A stretch of DNA of 64,000 nt, taken from positions 372,001 to 436,000 of the forward strand of contig JACKHZ010000008.1 in the NCBI GenBank assembly GCA_020638735.1, in the 5' to 3' direction. Numbering within the stretch: the first letter of the stretch is position 1; each line of letters begins with the position of its first letter. Position numbers and translations under genes: made by a program. Source of the DNA: Planctomycetota bacterium (GTDB taxonomy: Bacteria > Planctomycetota > UBA1135 > UBA2386). The notes below the pieces were generated by a model. That model did not search any database. It was not told the DNA's origin and saw nothing but the letters and a program-made list of their open reading frames with translations. This document shows, piece by piece, positions 25,337 to 33,979 of the stretch.

Positions 25337-26875
25337 ATGCAACCGTTGCCTCGGCTCGCCCTCGTCTCCGCGGTGCTCACCTGCATCCCTCTCTCGGGCG
25401 CCTCGCTCGCAGCCCAGCACCGGCCCCCCAACGTCGTGCTGATCTATGGCGACGACGTCGGCTACGGCGACCTCGGCTGCTACGGCGCGACCAAGATCCC
25501 GACGCCCAACCTCGACCGTCTCGCGTCGCAGGGCCTGCGCTTCACCGACGGCCACTGCTCGGCGGCGACCTGCACGCCGTCGCGGTTCTCGCTGCTGACC
25601 GGCATCCACGGCTTCCGTCACGGCGTGCGCGTGTTGCCGCCGGACGCGCCGATGACGATCACGGACGCGATGCCGACGCTGCCGCAGCTGTTCGCGGCCA
25701 ATGGCTACGACACCGCGGTGGTCGGCAAATGGCATCTCGGCCTCGGCCAGAAGGGCCAGAAGGTCGACTGGAACGGCGACGTCGCGCCGGGGCCGATCGA
25801 AGTCGGCTTCGGCTACTCGTTCTTGCTGCCGTCGACCAACGACCGCGTGCCGTGCGTCTACCTCGAAGGGCACCGCGTCGTCGGCCTCGACGAAGCCGAC
25901 CCGCTGTTCGTCGGCAAGCGCCCCGAAGGCTTCACCGGCACCGTCTACCCGGACGGCAAGCACGACCGCGCGGCGATGACCTACTACCAGAGCAGCAAGG
26001 GCCAGGGCCACGACTCGTCGGTGATCCACGGCATCGGCCGCATCGGCTACATGTGGGGCGGCGAGGCGGCGCTGTGGAACGACGAGACGATGGCCGACGT
26101 GTTCGTCGAGCGCGCGGTGATGTGGCTCGGCGCGCGGCCGAAGGACAAGCCGTTCTTCCTCTACTTCAGCTCGCAGGACATCCACGTGCCGCGCGCGCCG
26201 AACCCGCGCTTCCGCGGCAAGAGCGAGTTGACCTACCGCGGCGACGCGATGGTGCAGCTCGACTGGGCGGCCGGCGAGATCCTCGCGGCGCTCGACGCGC
26301 ACGGTCTCGCCGACGACACGATCGTGATCTTCTCCAGCGACAACGGCCCGGTCTACGACGACGGCTACGAGGACGGCACCACGGTGCCGACGTCGACGCG
26401 CGAGGTCGACCGCGGCCACGACGGCTCCGGCATCTGGCGCGGCGGCAAGTACCAGATCTACGAAGGTGGCACGCGCGTGCCGTTCCTGCTGCGCTGGCCG
26501 GGCCACGTCAAGCCCGGCGTGTCGCACGCACTCGTCAACCAGATCGACCTGTTCGCGTCGTTGGCGAAGCTGCTCGGCGTCGAGCTGCAGCAGGACCAGG
26601 GCATCGACAGCCGCGACACGCTCGCGGCGCTGCTCGGCGAGGACCCGGTCGGCCTGCCGTTCATGATCGAAGAGGCCGGCACGCTGGCGCTGCGCGAGGG
26701 CAACTGGAAGTTGATCGCCGCGAAGGGCAAGCAGCAGGAGCAGCTCTACGATCTGGCCACCGACCCCGGCGAGCAGCACGACGTCGCGGCCGAGCACGCG
26801 GAGCGCGCGGCGGCGATGCGCGCGAAGCTCGAGGCGCTGGCGGCCGACGAAGGCGGGGTTCGCGCGCACGGCTGA
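25337..26875 (+). CDS. Secreted sulfatase (formylglycine-dependent arylsulfatase family)
   Basis: 512 residues with a signal peptide (ALVSAVLTCIPLSGASLAAQ). The metal-binding start PNVVLIYGDDVGYGDLGCYG and the modification motif CTPSR (C-x-P-S-R, where Cys becomes formylglycine) are intact. The KWHLG motif and the SSDNGP aspartate/asparagine pair also match. Such enzymes remove sulfate from polysaccharides or small esters and are highly expanded in planctomycetes. Maturation requires an anaerobic or aerobic formylglycine-generating enzyme, not seen here. The start was placed at the second Met because of the promoter hexamer. Confidence 0.95.
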   Translation: MQPLPRLALVSAVLTCIPLSGASLAAQHRPPNVVLIYGDDVGYGDLGCYGATKIPTPNLDRLASQGLRFTDGHCSAATCTPSRFSLLTGIHGFRHGVRVLPPDAPMTITDAMPTLPQLFAANGYDTAVVGKWHLGLGQKGQKVDWNGDVAPGPIEVGFGYSFLLPSTNDRVPCVYLEGHRVVGLDEADPLFVGKRPEGFTGTVYPDGKHDRAAMTYYQSSKGQGHDSSVIHGIGRIGYMWGGEAALWNDETMADVFVERAVMWLGARPKDKPFFLYFSSQDIHVPRAPNPRFRGKSELTYRGDAMVQLDWAAGEILAALDAHGLADDTIVIFSSDNGPVYDDGYEDGTTVPTSTREVDRGHDGSGIWRGGKYQIYEGGTRVPFLLRWPGHVKPGVSHALVNQIDLFASLAKLLGVELQQDQGIDSRDTLAALLGEDPVGLPFMIEEAGTLALREGNWKLIAAKGKQQEQLYDLATDPGEQHDVAAEHAERAAAMRAKLEALAADEGGVRAHG

Positions 26876-26956
26876 GTTGCGCGGCGGCAATCGAATGGCG
26901 GTCTGGGCGGATTCCTCGCCGCCCCTCCCCCCGCCTGCGCACTGCATGCCAGCACC

Positions 26957-27609
26957 ATGCAGTCGCCGCACGACAAGCTGTTCACCTTCACCTTCCGCCA
27001 CCCGCAACACGCTGCGGGGTGGGTGAGGTGCGCGTTGCCCCTGGCGCTCGCGCTGGCCATCGACTGGGAGTCGCTGGTGCCGCTGCGGGAGTGCTGAGCC
27101 AACTGTGCCTGAAGACCCTGCCGTACACGCCCGCCGCCCAGGTCCCGGCATGCTTCGACCGGTGGCAACACCTGATGCGGGCGATCGATGGCGTTGCTTC
27201 ACCGCCTGACGCGCCGCCGCTCGGCCCTGACGCCATCGACGCCATCGGCTGGTATGCTCTCGCGGTCACCGATGTCGACTCCCTGGTGCTCGCCGAGACC
27301 TTCGCCCGCATCCTGCATCGCAACGACACGACGATCATGAGCACGCTCGAATCCACGTTTCAGAAAGGACTGGCCCGAGGCCTGGCCGAGGGGCTGGCCA
27401 AGGGTCACGCGGAAGGGCATGCCGAAGGTCACGCCGATGGCCAGGCGCACACGCTGCTGCGGCTGCTGGCGCTGCGCTTCGGTGCGCTTGACCCGACCGT
27501 CATCGAGCGCGTCCGGGCTGGCTCCAGCGCCGACCTCGACCGATGGACGGCCCGCGTGCTCGACGCGAAGACGCTGGCGGCGGTGTTCGACGGCGACCCG
27601 GCCAGCTGA
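26957..27609 (+). pseudogene. Remnant of an Rpn-family nuclease/transposase-like protein
   Basis: The N-terminal piece starts at ATG 26957 (MQSPHDKLFTFTFRHPQHAA, later WESLVPLRE) and matches the opening of Rpn (recombination-promoting nuclease, formerly PD-(D/E)XK transposase-like) proteins. It meets a stop at about 27098. The family C-terminal part continues in another frame from about 27100 (LSQLCLKTLPY) to 27609, ending with a repetitive GLAKGHAEGHAEGHADGQ helix and a DUF4351-like tail. The central nuclease domain, normally 150-200 residues, is missing. This points to a deletion that also changed frame. Confidence 0.7.
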
Positions 27610-27615
27610 TCGCCG

Positions 27616-28761
27616 ATGCTCGCCTGCGCGCTGACCGCTCCCCGCCGCCTCGAACTGCTCGACGTGCCCGCCGCGCCGCTCGGCCCGCACGACGTGCGGG
27701 TTCGGCCGATGGCGGTCGGCGTCTGCGGCACCGACTTCCACATCTGGTCGGGCGAGTCGAACTTCCATTTCGACGCCAACGGCCGGCCGATCCCGTTCGA
27801 GCAATCGCCGCAGATCCTCGGCCACGAGATCACCGGCGTGGTCGTCGAGCGCGGCGCGGCAGTGCACGACGTCGCGGTCGGAGCGCGCGTCGTCGTCGAC
27901 CAGGGCCGCAACTGCCGCAGCGAACGGCGCGAGCCGCCGTGCGAGTACTGCGCGACCGGCCACAGCCACCAGTGCGAGTTCTACACCGAGCACGGCATCA
28001 CCGGCCTGCCGGGCGGCTTCGCCGAGGAGCTGGTGGTGCCCGCGGTCAACGTCGTCGCGATCGAGAGCGACCTGCCGTTCGCCACCGCGGCGATGACCGA
28101 GCCACTGGCGTGCGTGCTGCACAGCACCGACTTCGGCGCCCGCGCCAACACCCGCTACCGGCTCGGCACCGCCGACGACTCGGCGCGTGTGCGCACAGCA
28201 GTGGTGCTCGGCGCCGGCCCCGCCGGGCTCTTGTTCGCGCAGGTGCTGCGACATCGCTATGCGTTCGACGGCGAGCTGCTCGTCTGCGACCCGAGCCCGC
28301 ACAAGCGCGCGTTGGCGACGACGTTCGGCTGCACCGCCGTCGCGCCCGACGAGTTCGACGCGGCGGTGCTCGACCGTTCGCGCGGCCGCCGCGCCGAGCT
28401 GGTCGTCGAAGCGACCGGCGCCGGCCGGGTGTTCGGCGCGATCCCCAACCTGATCCGCAAGCAGGCGACCGTGCTCTGCTACGGCGTCGGCCACGGCGAC
28501 GCCCGCCTCGAGCTGCTCAACCCGCTGCAGTGGAAGGAGGCGGTGCTGGTGACCTCGGTCGGCGCCAGCGGCGGCTTCGACCCCGACGGCCGGCCGACCG
28601 TGTACCGCGAGGCGATGCAGCTGCTCGAGCGCGGCGCGGTGCGCGTCGACGCGCTGCTGACCCACCGCTATGCGGGCCTCGGGCGCGTGCCCGACGCATT
28701 CGCCGGCGATCACTCGCGGCCCGACTACGTCAAGGGCGTCGCGCTGCTCGGCGACGACTGA
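27616..28761 (+). CDS. Zinc-type alcohol dehydrogenase (MDR family)
   Basis: 381 residues, medium-chain dehydrogenase. Catalytic zinc ligands are the Cys in VGVCGTDFH and His/Glu in LGHEITG. The structural-zinc cysteines are spaced in RNCRSERREPPCEYC and HSHQC. The cofactor-binding Rossmann start is VVLGAGPAGLLFA, and the following Asp at the strand end (LLVCDPS) suggests NAD. The closest reaction type is a threonine/sorbitol dehydrogenase-like oxidation of a polyol or sugar alcohol. The ATG at 27616 lies 6 bp after the Rpn remnant; the gene is otherwise isolated. Confidence 0.93.
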   Translation: MLACALTAPRRLELLDVPAAPLGPHDVRVRPMAVGVCGTDFHIWSGESNFHFDANGRPIPFEQSPQILGHEITGVVVERGAAVHDVAVGARVVVDQGRNCRSERREPPCEYCATGHSHQCEFYTEHGITGLPGGFAEELVVPAVNVVAIESDLPFATAAMTEPLACVLHSTDFGARANTRYRLGTADDSARVRTAVVLGAGPAGLLFAQVLRHRYAFDGELLVCDPSPHKRALATTFGCTAVAPDEFDAAVLDRSRGRRAELVVEATGAGRVFGAIPNLIRKQATVLCYGVGHGDARLELLNPLQWKEAVLVTSVGASGGFDPDGRPTVYREAMQLLERGAVRVDALLTHRYAGLGRVPDAFAGDHSRPDYVKGVALLGDD

Positions 28762-28776
28762 CGCATCGCGGCGGCG

Positions 28777-29706
28777 TCAGTCGCCGATGCGCATCTGGAA
28801 GCCGGTCGTCACCGTCATGCCGAGCGACATCACCGGATCGAACACGCCCGCCTGTACGCCGACACTGAGGTTGGCCAGCGCCGGGTCGTCGGGCAGTACG
28901 AAGCCGACGATGCCGTCACCGTGATCCGGTGTCTGCACGTCCGGAGTGGTGACGAACGGGATCAACACGTCGAGCGTCGACATGACGAGGTCGAAGGGTG
29001 GCAGCGCCGGGTAGTGGTACGCTCCGATCGCGAGCACGCCGAGGCTCGGCGCCCGGCAGCGACGTACCAGGAACGACACCGGGTTGCCGGTGTTGGGGAA
29101 GCCGATCGCATGGATGTAGGGCCCGAGCACGTCGGTCGCCGGCACGCCGCCGCCGCGCGGGAAGAACACACCCGTGTGGGTGCCGCAGTGCACGCGCACC
29201 GGCACGGCGAGGCCGTCGGCCGGCACCTGTGTCCACGCCGACCCGGCCGGCATCGACGTGCTGACCGTCCAGCGCGGCTGCACCTCGGTGCCAGCCGTCG
29301 TGCCGAGCAGCTCGAAGCCGAGCCCCTGGCCGGCGACGCCGATCCACAGCGTGGTGCCGGTAGGCGCCACCGGCACCGGATGGTCGAGCACCACGGAGGA
29401 CCAGCTGCCACTCTGCCGCAACGACGACCACGAGCCGTGCGCCGCCGGCACGTTGGTCGCCTGCGAGTCGAAGACGTAGAAGCTGGAGCCGACCGAGGCC
29501 GCGTTGACGCGCACCGGCAGCTCGATCGCGGTCACCGGCGACGAGGCGGCGACGACGACCTCGAACACCAGGTAGTAGCCCGACCACGAGGAGAACGTCG
29601 CGTCCCACGGCGCACCGGCGTTCTGTTCGAGGCTCAGCTTCTGCGCCGGCGCACCGGCGATCACGGCGAGCGATGTGACGAGCGACCAGGCGAGCCTTTG
29701 CAGCAT
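28777..29706 (-). CDS. Secreted protein with planctomycete-type C-terminal module
   Basis: 309 residues with a signal peptide (MLQRLAWSLVTSLAVIAGAPAQ). The body is beta-rich, with a strand-turn pattern (APTGTTLWIGVAGQGLGF then HTGVFFPRGGGVPATDVLG). The C-terminus (LPDDPALANLSVGVQAGVFD) has the V-Q-A-G core also seen in other exported proteins of this window. No enzyme motif was found. The ATG at 29706 is 6 nt after the hexamer GATAAC. The gene is divergent from lutA with an 81-bp gap. Confidence 0.8.
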   Translation of the reverse strand: MLQRLAWSLVTSLAVIAGAPAQKLSLEQNAGAPWDATFSSWSGYYLVFEVVVAASSPVTAIELPVRVNAASVGSSFYVFDSQATNVPAAHGSWSSLRQSGSWSSVVLDHPVPVAPTGTTLWIGVAGQGLGFELLGTTAGTEVQPRWTVSTSMPAGSAWTQVPADGLAVPVRVHCGTHTGVFFPRGGGVPATDVLGPYIHAIGFPNTGNPVSFLVRRCRAPSLGVLAIGAYHYPALPPFDLVMSTLDVLIPFVTTPDVQTPDHGDGIVGFVLPDDPALANLSVGVQAGVFDPVMSLGMTVTTGFQMRIGD

Positions 29707-29712
29707 GGCCGC

Positions 29713-29718
29713 GTTATC
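29713..29718 (-). promoter_or_regulatory. -10-like hexamer GATAAC before the secreted-protein start
   Basis: The hexamer ends 6 nt before the ATG at 29706, one of the clearest leaderless-type arrangements in the window. Confidence 0.5.
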
Positions 29719-29787
29719 GGGCAGCTCGCCGTTGCCCCTTGACGCGCGATGGCAGGTAGCACCAGCGCGACGTAGCATGCGCGGCCG

Positions 29788-30525
29788 ATGCCCGCTCCCC
29801 GCCCCTCCCGCGACGTCGCACTGTTCGCGACCTGCCTCGGCGACCAGCTGTTCCCCGGCGTCGTCGAGGCGACGGTGACGGTGCTGGAGCGCGCCGGCTG
29901 CGCGGTGCGCTTCGACCCGCGGCAGACCTGCTGCGGCCAGCCGGCGTTCAACTCCGGCTACTGGCGCGAGGCCAGGCAGGTCGCGCGGCACTTCCTCGAC
30001 GTCTTCGAACGCGCCGACGCGGTCGTCGCGCCGAGCGGCTCGTGCGTGGCGATGCTGCATCGCTTCCCGCAGCTGTTCGCCGACGAACCCGACGTCGCCG
30101 CGCGCGCTGCAGCCCTGGCCCACAAGACCTTCGAGTTGTCCTCGTTCCTGGTGCGCGAACTCGGCGTCACCGACCTCGGCGCGCGATTCGACGCGCGCGT
30201 CGGCTGGCACGACGCCTGCCACGGCCTGCGCGAGCTCGGTGTGCGCGACGAGCCGCGCACGCTGCTCGCCGCGGTGCAAGGACTCGAGCTCGTCGAGCTG
30301 CGCACCCGCGAGTCGTGCTGCGGCTTCGGCGGCACCTTCTCGGTCAAGCTGCCCGAGGTCTCGACGGCGATGCTCGACCACAAGCTCGACGAGGTCATGG
30401 AGGCGCCGATCGACGTGCTGGCGGCGATCGACGGCTCGTGCCTGATGCAGCTGCACGGCCGCCTCGAACGCCGCGGCGCGCGCGTGCGCACGATGCACCT
30501 GGCGGAGGTGCTCGCCTCGCGATGA
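29788..30525 (+). CDS. lutA: L-lactate oxidation complex, iron-sulfur subunit LutA
   Basis: 245 residues with two cysteine-rich CCG domains (DUF3483/heterodisulfide-reductase type). The first is QTCCGQPAFNSG near residue 50, with upstream ATCLGD. The second is ESCCGFGGTFS near residue 180, with upstream WHDACHGLRELG. LutA acts with LutB and LutC as a cytoplasmic L-lactate dehydrogenase feeding electrons to the quinone pool. A TAGCAT hexamer lies 9 nt before the ATG at 29788. The stop overlaps the lutB start (ATGA). Confidence 0.94.
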   Translation: MPAPRPSRDVALFATCLGDQLFPGVVEATVTVLERAGCAVRFDPRQTCCGQPAFNSGYWREARQVARHFLDVFERADAVVAPSGSCVAMLHRFPQLFADEPDVAARAAALAHKTFELSSFLVRELGVTDLGARFDARVGWHDACHGLRELGVRDEPRTLLAAVQGLELVELRTRESCCGFGGTFSVKLPEVSTAMLDHKLDEVMEAPIDVLAAIDGSCLMQLHGRLERRGARVRTMHLAEVLASR

Positions 30526-31958
30526 GCGGCCACTCCCACCGCACGCCCGACGGTTTCGCCGCGCAGGCCCGCGAAGCGCTCGGCGACCGCACGCTGACGC
30601 AGGCGATGCGGCGCGTCACCGACCTGTTCGCCGAGCGGCGCGCAGCGGCGCTCGAGACGGTGCCCGACTGGCAGGAGCTGCGGCAGCAGGCCCGCGCGAT
30701 CAAGCTGCACACGCTGGCGCGACTCGACCACTACCTCGCGCAATTCGCCGGCGCAGCGGCGAAGAACGGCGCCATCGTGCACTGGGCCGAGGACGCGGCG
30801 GCGGCGTGCCGCATCGTCGGCGAGCTGGCGCAGGTGCATCGCGCGACGCGCCTCGTCAAGTCGAAGAGCATGGCCACCGAGGAGATACACCTCAACGCCG
30901 CGCTCGCCGCCGCCGGCACCGAACCGGTCGAGACCGACCTCGGCGAGTGGATCATCCAGCTGGCCGGCGAGATGCCGTCGCACATCATCGTGCCGGCGAT
31001 CCACAAGACGCGGCAGCAGATCAGCGAACTGTTCGTCGACAAGCTCGGCGTCGCGCCGAGCGACGAACCTACGGTACTGGCGGCCGAAGCGCGCGAACGG
31101 CTGCGGCAGCACTTCGCCGAGGCGGACATGGGCATCAGCGGCGTCAACTTCGGCGTCGCCGAGACCGGCACCATCCTGGTGCTCGAGAACGAGGGCAACG
31201 CGCGCATGACGACGACCCTGCCCAAGGTGCACGTCGCGGTCATGGGCATCGAGAAGGTCATCCCGCGCTTCGCGGACCTCGAGGTGTTCTTGCGGCTGCT
31301 GCCGCGCTCGGGCACCGGCCAGCACCTGACCAGCTACCAGTCGCTGCTGACCGGGCCGGACGTCGGCGTGCCCGGACGCGCCGGCCAAGGCCCGCGAGAG
31401 CTGCACCTCGTGCTGCTCGACAACGGCCGCGCGAACATTGCCGTCGACGAGACGATGCGCGAGACGCTGGCCTGCATCCGCTGCGGCGCCTGCCTCAACG
31501 CCTGCCCGGTCTACCAGTCGGTCGGCGGCCACGCCTACGGCGCGGTCTATCCCGGCCCGATCGGCGCGATCCTGACGCCGCAGCTGCAGGGCATGCACCA
31601 GGCCGCGGCGCTGCCGTTCGCGTCGAGCCTGTGCGGCGCGTGCAAGGACGTCTGCCCGGTCCAGATCGACATCCCGTCGCTGCTGCTCGAGCTGCGCAAG
31701 CGCGCGGTCGAAGGCGAAGCACCCGGTGCGGCGCCGGCGAAGCGCGCGGCGTTCGAAGCGCTGACGTGGAAGCTGTGGGCGTGGTTCGTGCGCAGCCCCG
31801 GCCGCTACCGCTTCGCCGCGGCGATGGCGCGCCTCGGGGACAAGCTGCCGCTGGTCAAGCGCCTGCTGCCGCCGATGCGGGCGTGGGCGTCGTCGCGCGC
31901 ACTGCCGCGGCTGGCGAAGCGGCCGTTCCGCGCCGGACACAAGGACGGTGGCTCGTGA
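30522..31958 (+). CDS. lutB: L-lactate oxidation complex, ferredoxin-like subunit LutB
   Basis: 478 residues. The middle has the DUF162-type region with GVNFGVAETGTILVLENEG and a TEEIHLN segment. The C-terminal third holds two 4Fe-4S motifs: CIRCGACLNACPVYQSVGG and CGACKDVCPVQIDI. An amphipathic C-terminal tail (WFVRSPGRYRFAAAMARLG) may contact the membrane. The start codon overlaps the lutA stop, and the stop overlaps the lutC GTG, so all three are translationally coupled. Confidence 0.95.
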   Translation: MSGHSHRTPDGFAAQAREALGDRTLTQAMRRVTDLFAERRAAALETVPDWQELRQQARAIKLHTLARLDHYLAQFAGAAAKNGAIVHWAEDAAAACRIVGELAQVHRATRLVKSKSMATEEIHLNAALAAAGTEPVETDLGEWIIQLAGEMPSHIIVPAIHKTRQQISELFVDKLGVAPSDEPTVLAAEARERLRQHFAEADMGISGVNFGVAETGTILVLENEGNARMTTTLPKVHVAVMGIEKVIPRFADLEVFLRLLPRSGTGQHLTSYQSLLTGPDVGVPGRAGQGPRELHLVLLDNGRANIAVDETMRETLACIRCGACLNACPVYQSVGGHAYGAVYPGPIGAILTPQLQGMHQAAALPFASSLCGACKDVCPVQIDIPSLLLELRKRAVEGEAPGAAPAKRAAFEALTWKLWAWFVRSPGRYRFAAAMARLGDKLPLVKRLLPPMRAWASSRALPRLAKRPFRAGHKDGGS

Positions 31959-32602
31959 GCGCCCGCGAGACGATCCTCGCCCGGCTGCGTCAACGCGCGC
32001 CCGATGCGCCGCCGCCCCCGCCGCTGCCGCCGGTGCGCAGCACGGCGCTGCTCGAGCAACCGCCGTTCGCGTCGCGCCTGGCGGCGTTCACCGCGATCCT
32101 GGCGAAGCTCGGCACCACCGTCGAGCACGTCGCCGATGTCGCAACGGCCGCGCGACGCACGACCGAACTGCTCGCCGAGCACGGCGCACGTTCGCTCGCC
32201 TCCAGCGACCATGCACTGGTCGCCGCAGTCACCGCGCAACTGCCCACCGACATCGAACGCCTCGCCCACGACGCGCCGCGCGACGACCTGCTGCGCGCCG
32301 AAGCCGGCCTGTCGTCCGCACAATGGGCGGTCGCCGAGACCGGCACGCTGGTGCTCGTCTCCGCCGACGAACGCCACCGCCTGTGCACGCTGCTGCCCGA
32401 TCTGCACATCGCGGTGGTGCCGGCGTCACGGCTCGTCGCGACGCTCGGCTGCGCGTTCGCGCGGCTGCAGCCCGACGCAGCCCCCGCCGGCCAGACCATC
32501 ACCTTCGTCACCGGTCCGTCGCGCACCGCCGACATCGAACTGACGCTGGTCGTCGGCGTGCACGGGCCGAAGGCGCTGCGCGTGCTCGTGATCGACGACT
32601 GA
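31955..32602 (+). CDS. lutC: L-lactate oxidation complex subunit LutC
   Basis: 215 residues, DUF162/LUD family. The conserved core WAVAETGTLVLVSADERHR and the later THVTGPSRTADIEL-like stretch (here FVTGPSRTADIEL) are typical. A Pro-rich N-terminal linker (DAPPPPPLPPV) is slightly longer than usual. The GTG start at 31955 overlaps the lutB stop by 4 bases. The product completes the LutABC complex; loss of any subunit abolishes lactate oxidation in Bacillus. Confidence 0.94.
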   Translation: MSARETILARLRQRAPDAPPPPPLPPVRSTALLEQPPFASRLAAFTAILAKLGTTVEHVADVATAARRTTELLAEHGARSLASSDHALVAAVTAQLPTDIERLAHDAPRDDLLRAEAGLSSAQWAVAETGTLVLVSADERHRLCTLLPDLHIAVVPASRLVATLGCAFARLQPDAAPAGQTITFVTGPSRTADIELTLVVGVHGPKALRVLVIDD

Positions 32603-32610
32603 GCCCCCGC

Positions 32611-32775
32611 TCAGCGCCGCCGCTTCTTGCAGCCGCCGCCGGTGCAGCCGCAACCGCCACACCGGTCCTCGGGGCCCTTCACCTCCGGCTCGGTGCGCGC
32701 GATCCAGCGCTGCAACAGCACCCAGCTGCCGCAGGCGAACGCACAGACGCAGATTGCCAGCAGATGGGACGTCAT
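32611..32775 (-). CDS. Tiny cysteine-rich membrane protein at the end of the rnf operon
   Basis: 54 residues. An N-terminal hydrophobic segment (LLAICVCAFACGSWVLL) is followed by a short charged stretch and the cluster CGGCGCTGGGC, with a basic KKRRR end. It lies 2 bp beyond rnfA on the same strand. The layout is like NqrM, the small Cys-cluster membrane protein needed to mature the related Na+-NQR, and like FeoB-associated Cys-rich proteins. It may help insert iron into the RnfA/RnfE site. This role is inferred from position and shape only. Confidence 0.72.
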   Translation of the reverse strand: MTSHLLAICVCAFACGSWVLLQRWIARTEPEVKGPEDRCGGCGCTGGGCKKRRR

Positions 32776-32777
32776 GG

Positions 32778-33353
32778 TCACGCGCTGAGCAGGCCGGCGA
32801 AGCCCATGAACGCCATCGACAGGATGCCCGCGAGCAGCAGGCTGAACGCGGTGCCGCGCACCAGCTGGGGCACCGACGACAACTTCGCATCCTCGCGCAG
32901 GCTGGCCATCAGCGCCAGCGCCAGCGTCAACCCGCCGCCGCCGCCGAGCGCGAACACGACGCCCTCGGCGAGCCCGTAGCCGCGGCTGGTCTGGAACAGC
33001 GCCAGGCCGAGGATCGCGCAGTTGGTGGTGATCAGCGGCAGGAAGATGCCGAGCGCGGCGAACAGCGCCGGCGACAGCTTCTTGATCGCCATCTCGACGA
33101 ACTGCACCGCGCTGGCGATGACGACGATGAACGCCAGCAGCCGCAGGTACGGGAAGCGCTCGAGCACGAACGTGTTGAGCGCCCAGGTCGCGATCGCCGT
33201 GATCAGCATCACGAACGTCGTCGCCAGGCCGAGGCGGAACGCGGTCTTCAGCTGACCGGAGACGCCGAAGAACGGGCACAGGCCGAGGAAGTAGCTCAGC
33301 GTGAAGTTGTTGACCACCAGCGCGCCGACGAAGATCCACAACAGGTCGCTCAT
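32778..33353 (-). CDS. rnfA: Rnf complex membrane subunit RnfA
   Basis: 191 residues with six hydrophobic segments. Landmarks are NNFTLSYFLGLCPFFGVSG near the N-terminus and LPLITTNCAILGLALF in the middle. The cysteines in these two loops bind an iron or 2Fe-2S centre with those of RnfE. The start ATG at 33353 overlaps the rnfE stop by one base (TGATG). RnfA forms part of the ion-translocating ferredoxin:NAD+ oxidoreductase in the inner membrane. Confidence 0.96.
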   Translation of the reverse strand: MSDLLWIFVGALVVNNFTLSYFLGLCPFFGVSGQLKTAFRLGLATTFVMLITAIATWALNTFVLERFPYLRLLAFIVVIASAVQFVEMAIKKLSPALFAALGIFLPLITTNCAILGLALFQTSRGYGLAEGVVFALGGGGGLTLALALMASLREDAKLSSVPQLVRGTAFSLLLAGILSMAFMGFAGLLSA

Positions 33354-33979
33354 CACTTCGCCCTCCGCTCCTTGAACCACGCGAAGCCGAGCAGCAGCAC
33401 GCCGAGCATCAGGAAGCCGCCCGGCGGCAGCACCATCACCACCCACGGCTCGTAGTGCGGGCCGAACAGCGACAAGCCGAACAGGCTGCCGTTGCCGAGC
33501 AGCTCGCGACCGGCGCCGAGGCACGACAGCGCCAGCGTGAAGCCGAGGCCCATGCCGAGCGCGTCGAGCACCGCGAGGCCCGCGGGGTTCTTGCTGGCGA
33601 ACGCCTCTTGGCGGCCGAGGATCAGGCAGTTGACCACGATCAGCGCCAGGAACGCGCCGAGCTCCTTGTGCACCCCCGGCGCCAGCGCCTGCAGCGTGAA
33701 GTCCACCACCGTGACGAACGTCGCGATGACGATCACGTAGGTCGAGATGCGCACCTGGCTCGGCACGAAGCGGCCGAGCAGCGAGATCAGCAGCGACGAG
33801 CAGGCCAGCACGGCGGTCGTCGCGACGCCCATCGCCAGCGCGTTGATCGCGCTGTTGGTCACCGCCAGCGACGGGCACATGCCGAGCACCTGCACGAACA
33901 CCGGGTTCTCCCGCCAGACACCCTTGACGAACTCGGCGTAGGCGCGCGAGGCCTGGTCCTGCTGCGGCGCGGCGTTCAC
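33353..33979 (-). CDS. rnfE: Rnf complex membrane subunit RnfE
   Basis: 208 residues, six hydrophobic segments, paralogous to RnfA. Landmarks are NPVFVQVLGMCPSLAVTNS near residue 25 and IVVNCLILGRQEAFASKN near residue 105, each with the conserved Cys that holds the shared iron centre. The GTG start at 33979 overlaps the rnfG stop (GTGA). Length and topology match the family with no insertions. Confidence 0.96.
   Translation of the reverse strand: MNAAPQQDQASRAYAEFVKGVWRENPVFVQVLGMCPSLAVTNSAINALAMGVATTAVLACSSLLISLLGRFVPSQVRISTYVIVIATFVTVVDFTLQALAPGVHKELGAFLALIVVNCLILGRQEAFASKNPAGLAVLDALGMGLGFTLALSCLGAGRELLGNGSLFGLSLFGPHYEPWVVMVLPPGGFLMLGVLLLGFAWFKERRAK

Noticed and set aside
27340..27460. GHAEGHAEGHADG repeat as a CRISPR-like or mobile-element repeat
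   Set aside because: It is a short degenerate coding repeat in the helical part of an Rpn-like protein, with no spacers.
22363..27609. A 1,700-codon plus-strand open frame across the lipoprotein and sulfatase genes
   Set aside because: It is antisense to the lipoprotein gene and out of frame with the sulfatase. Only its last 170 codons match a family (the Rpn remnant).
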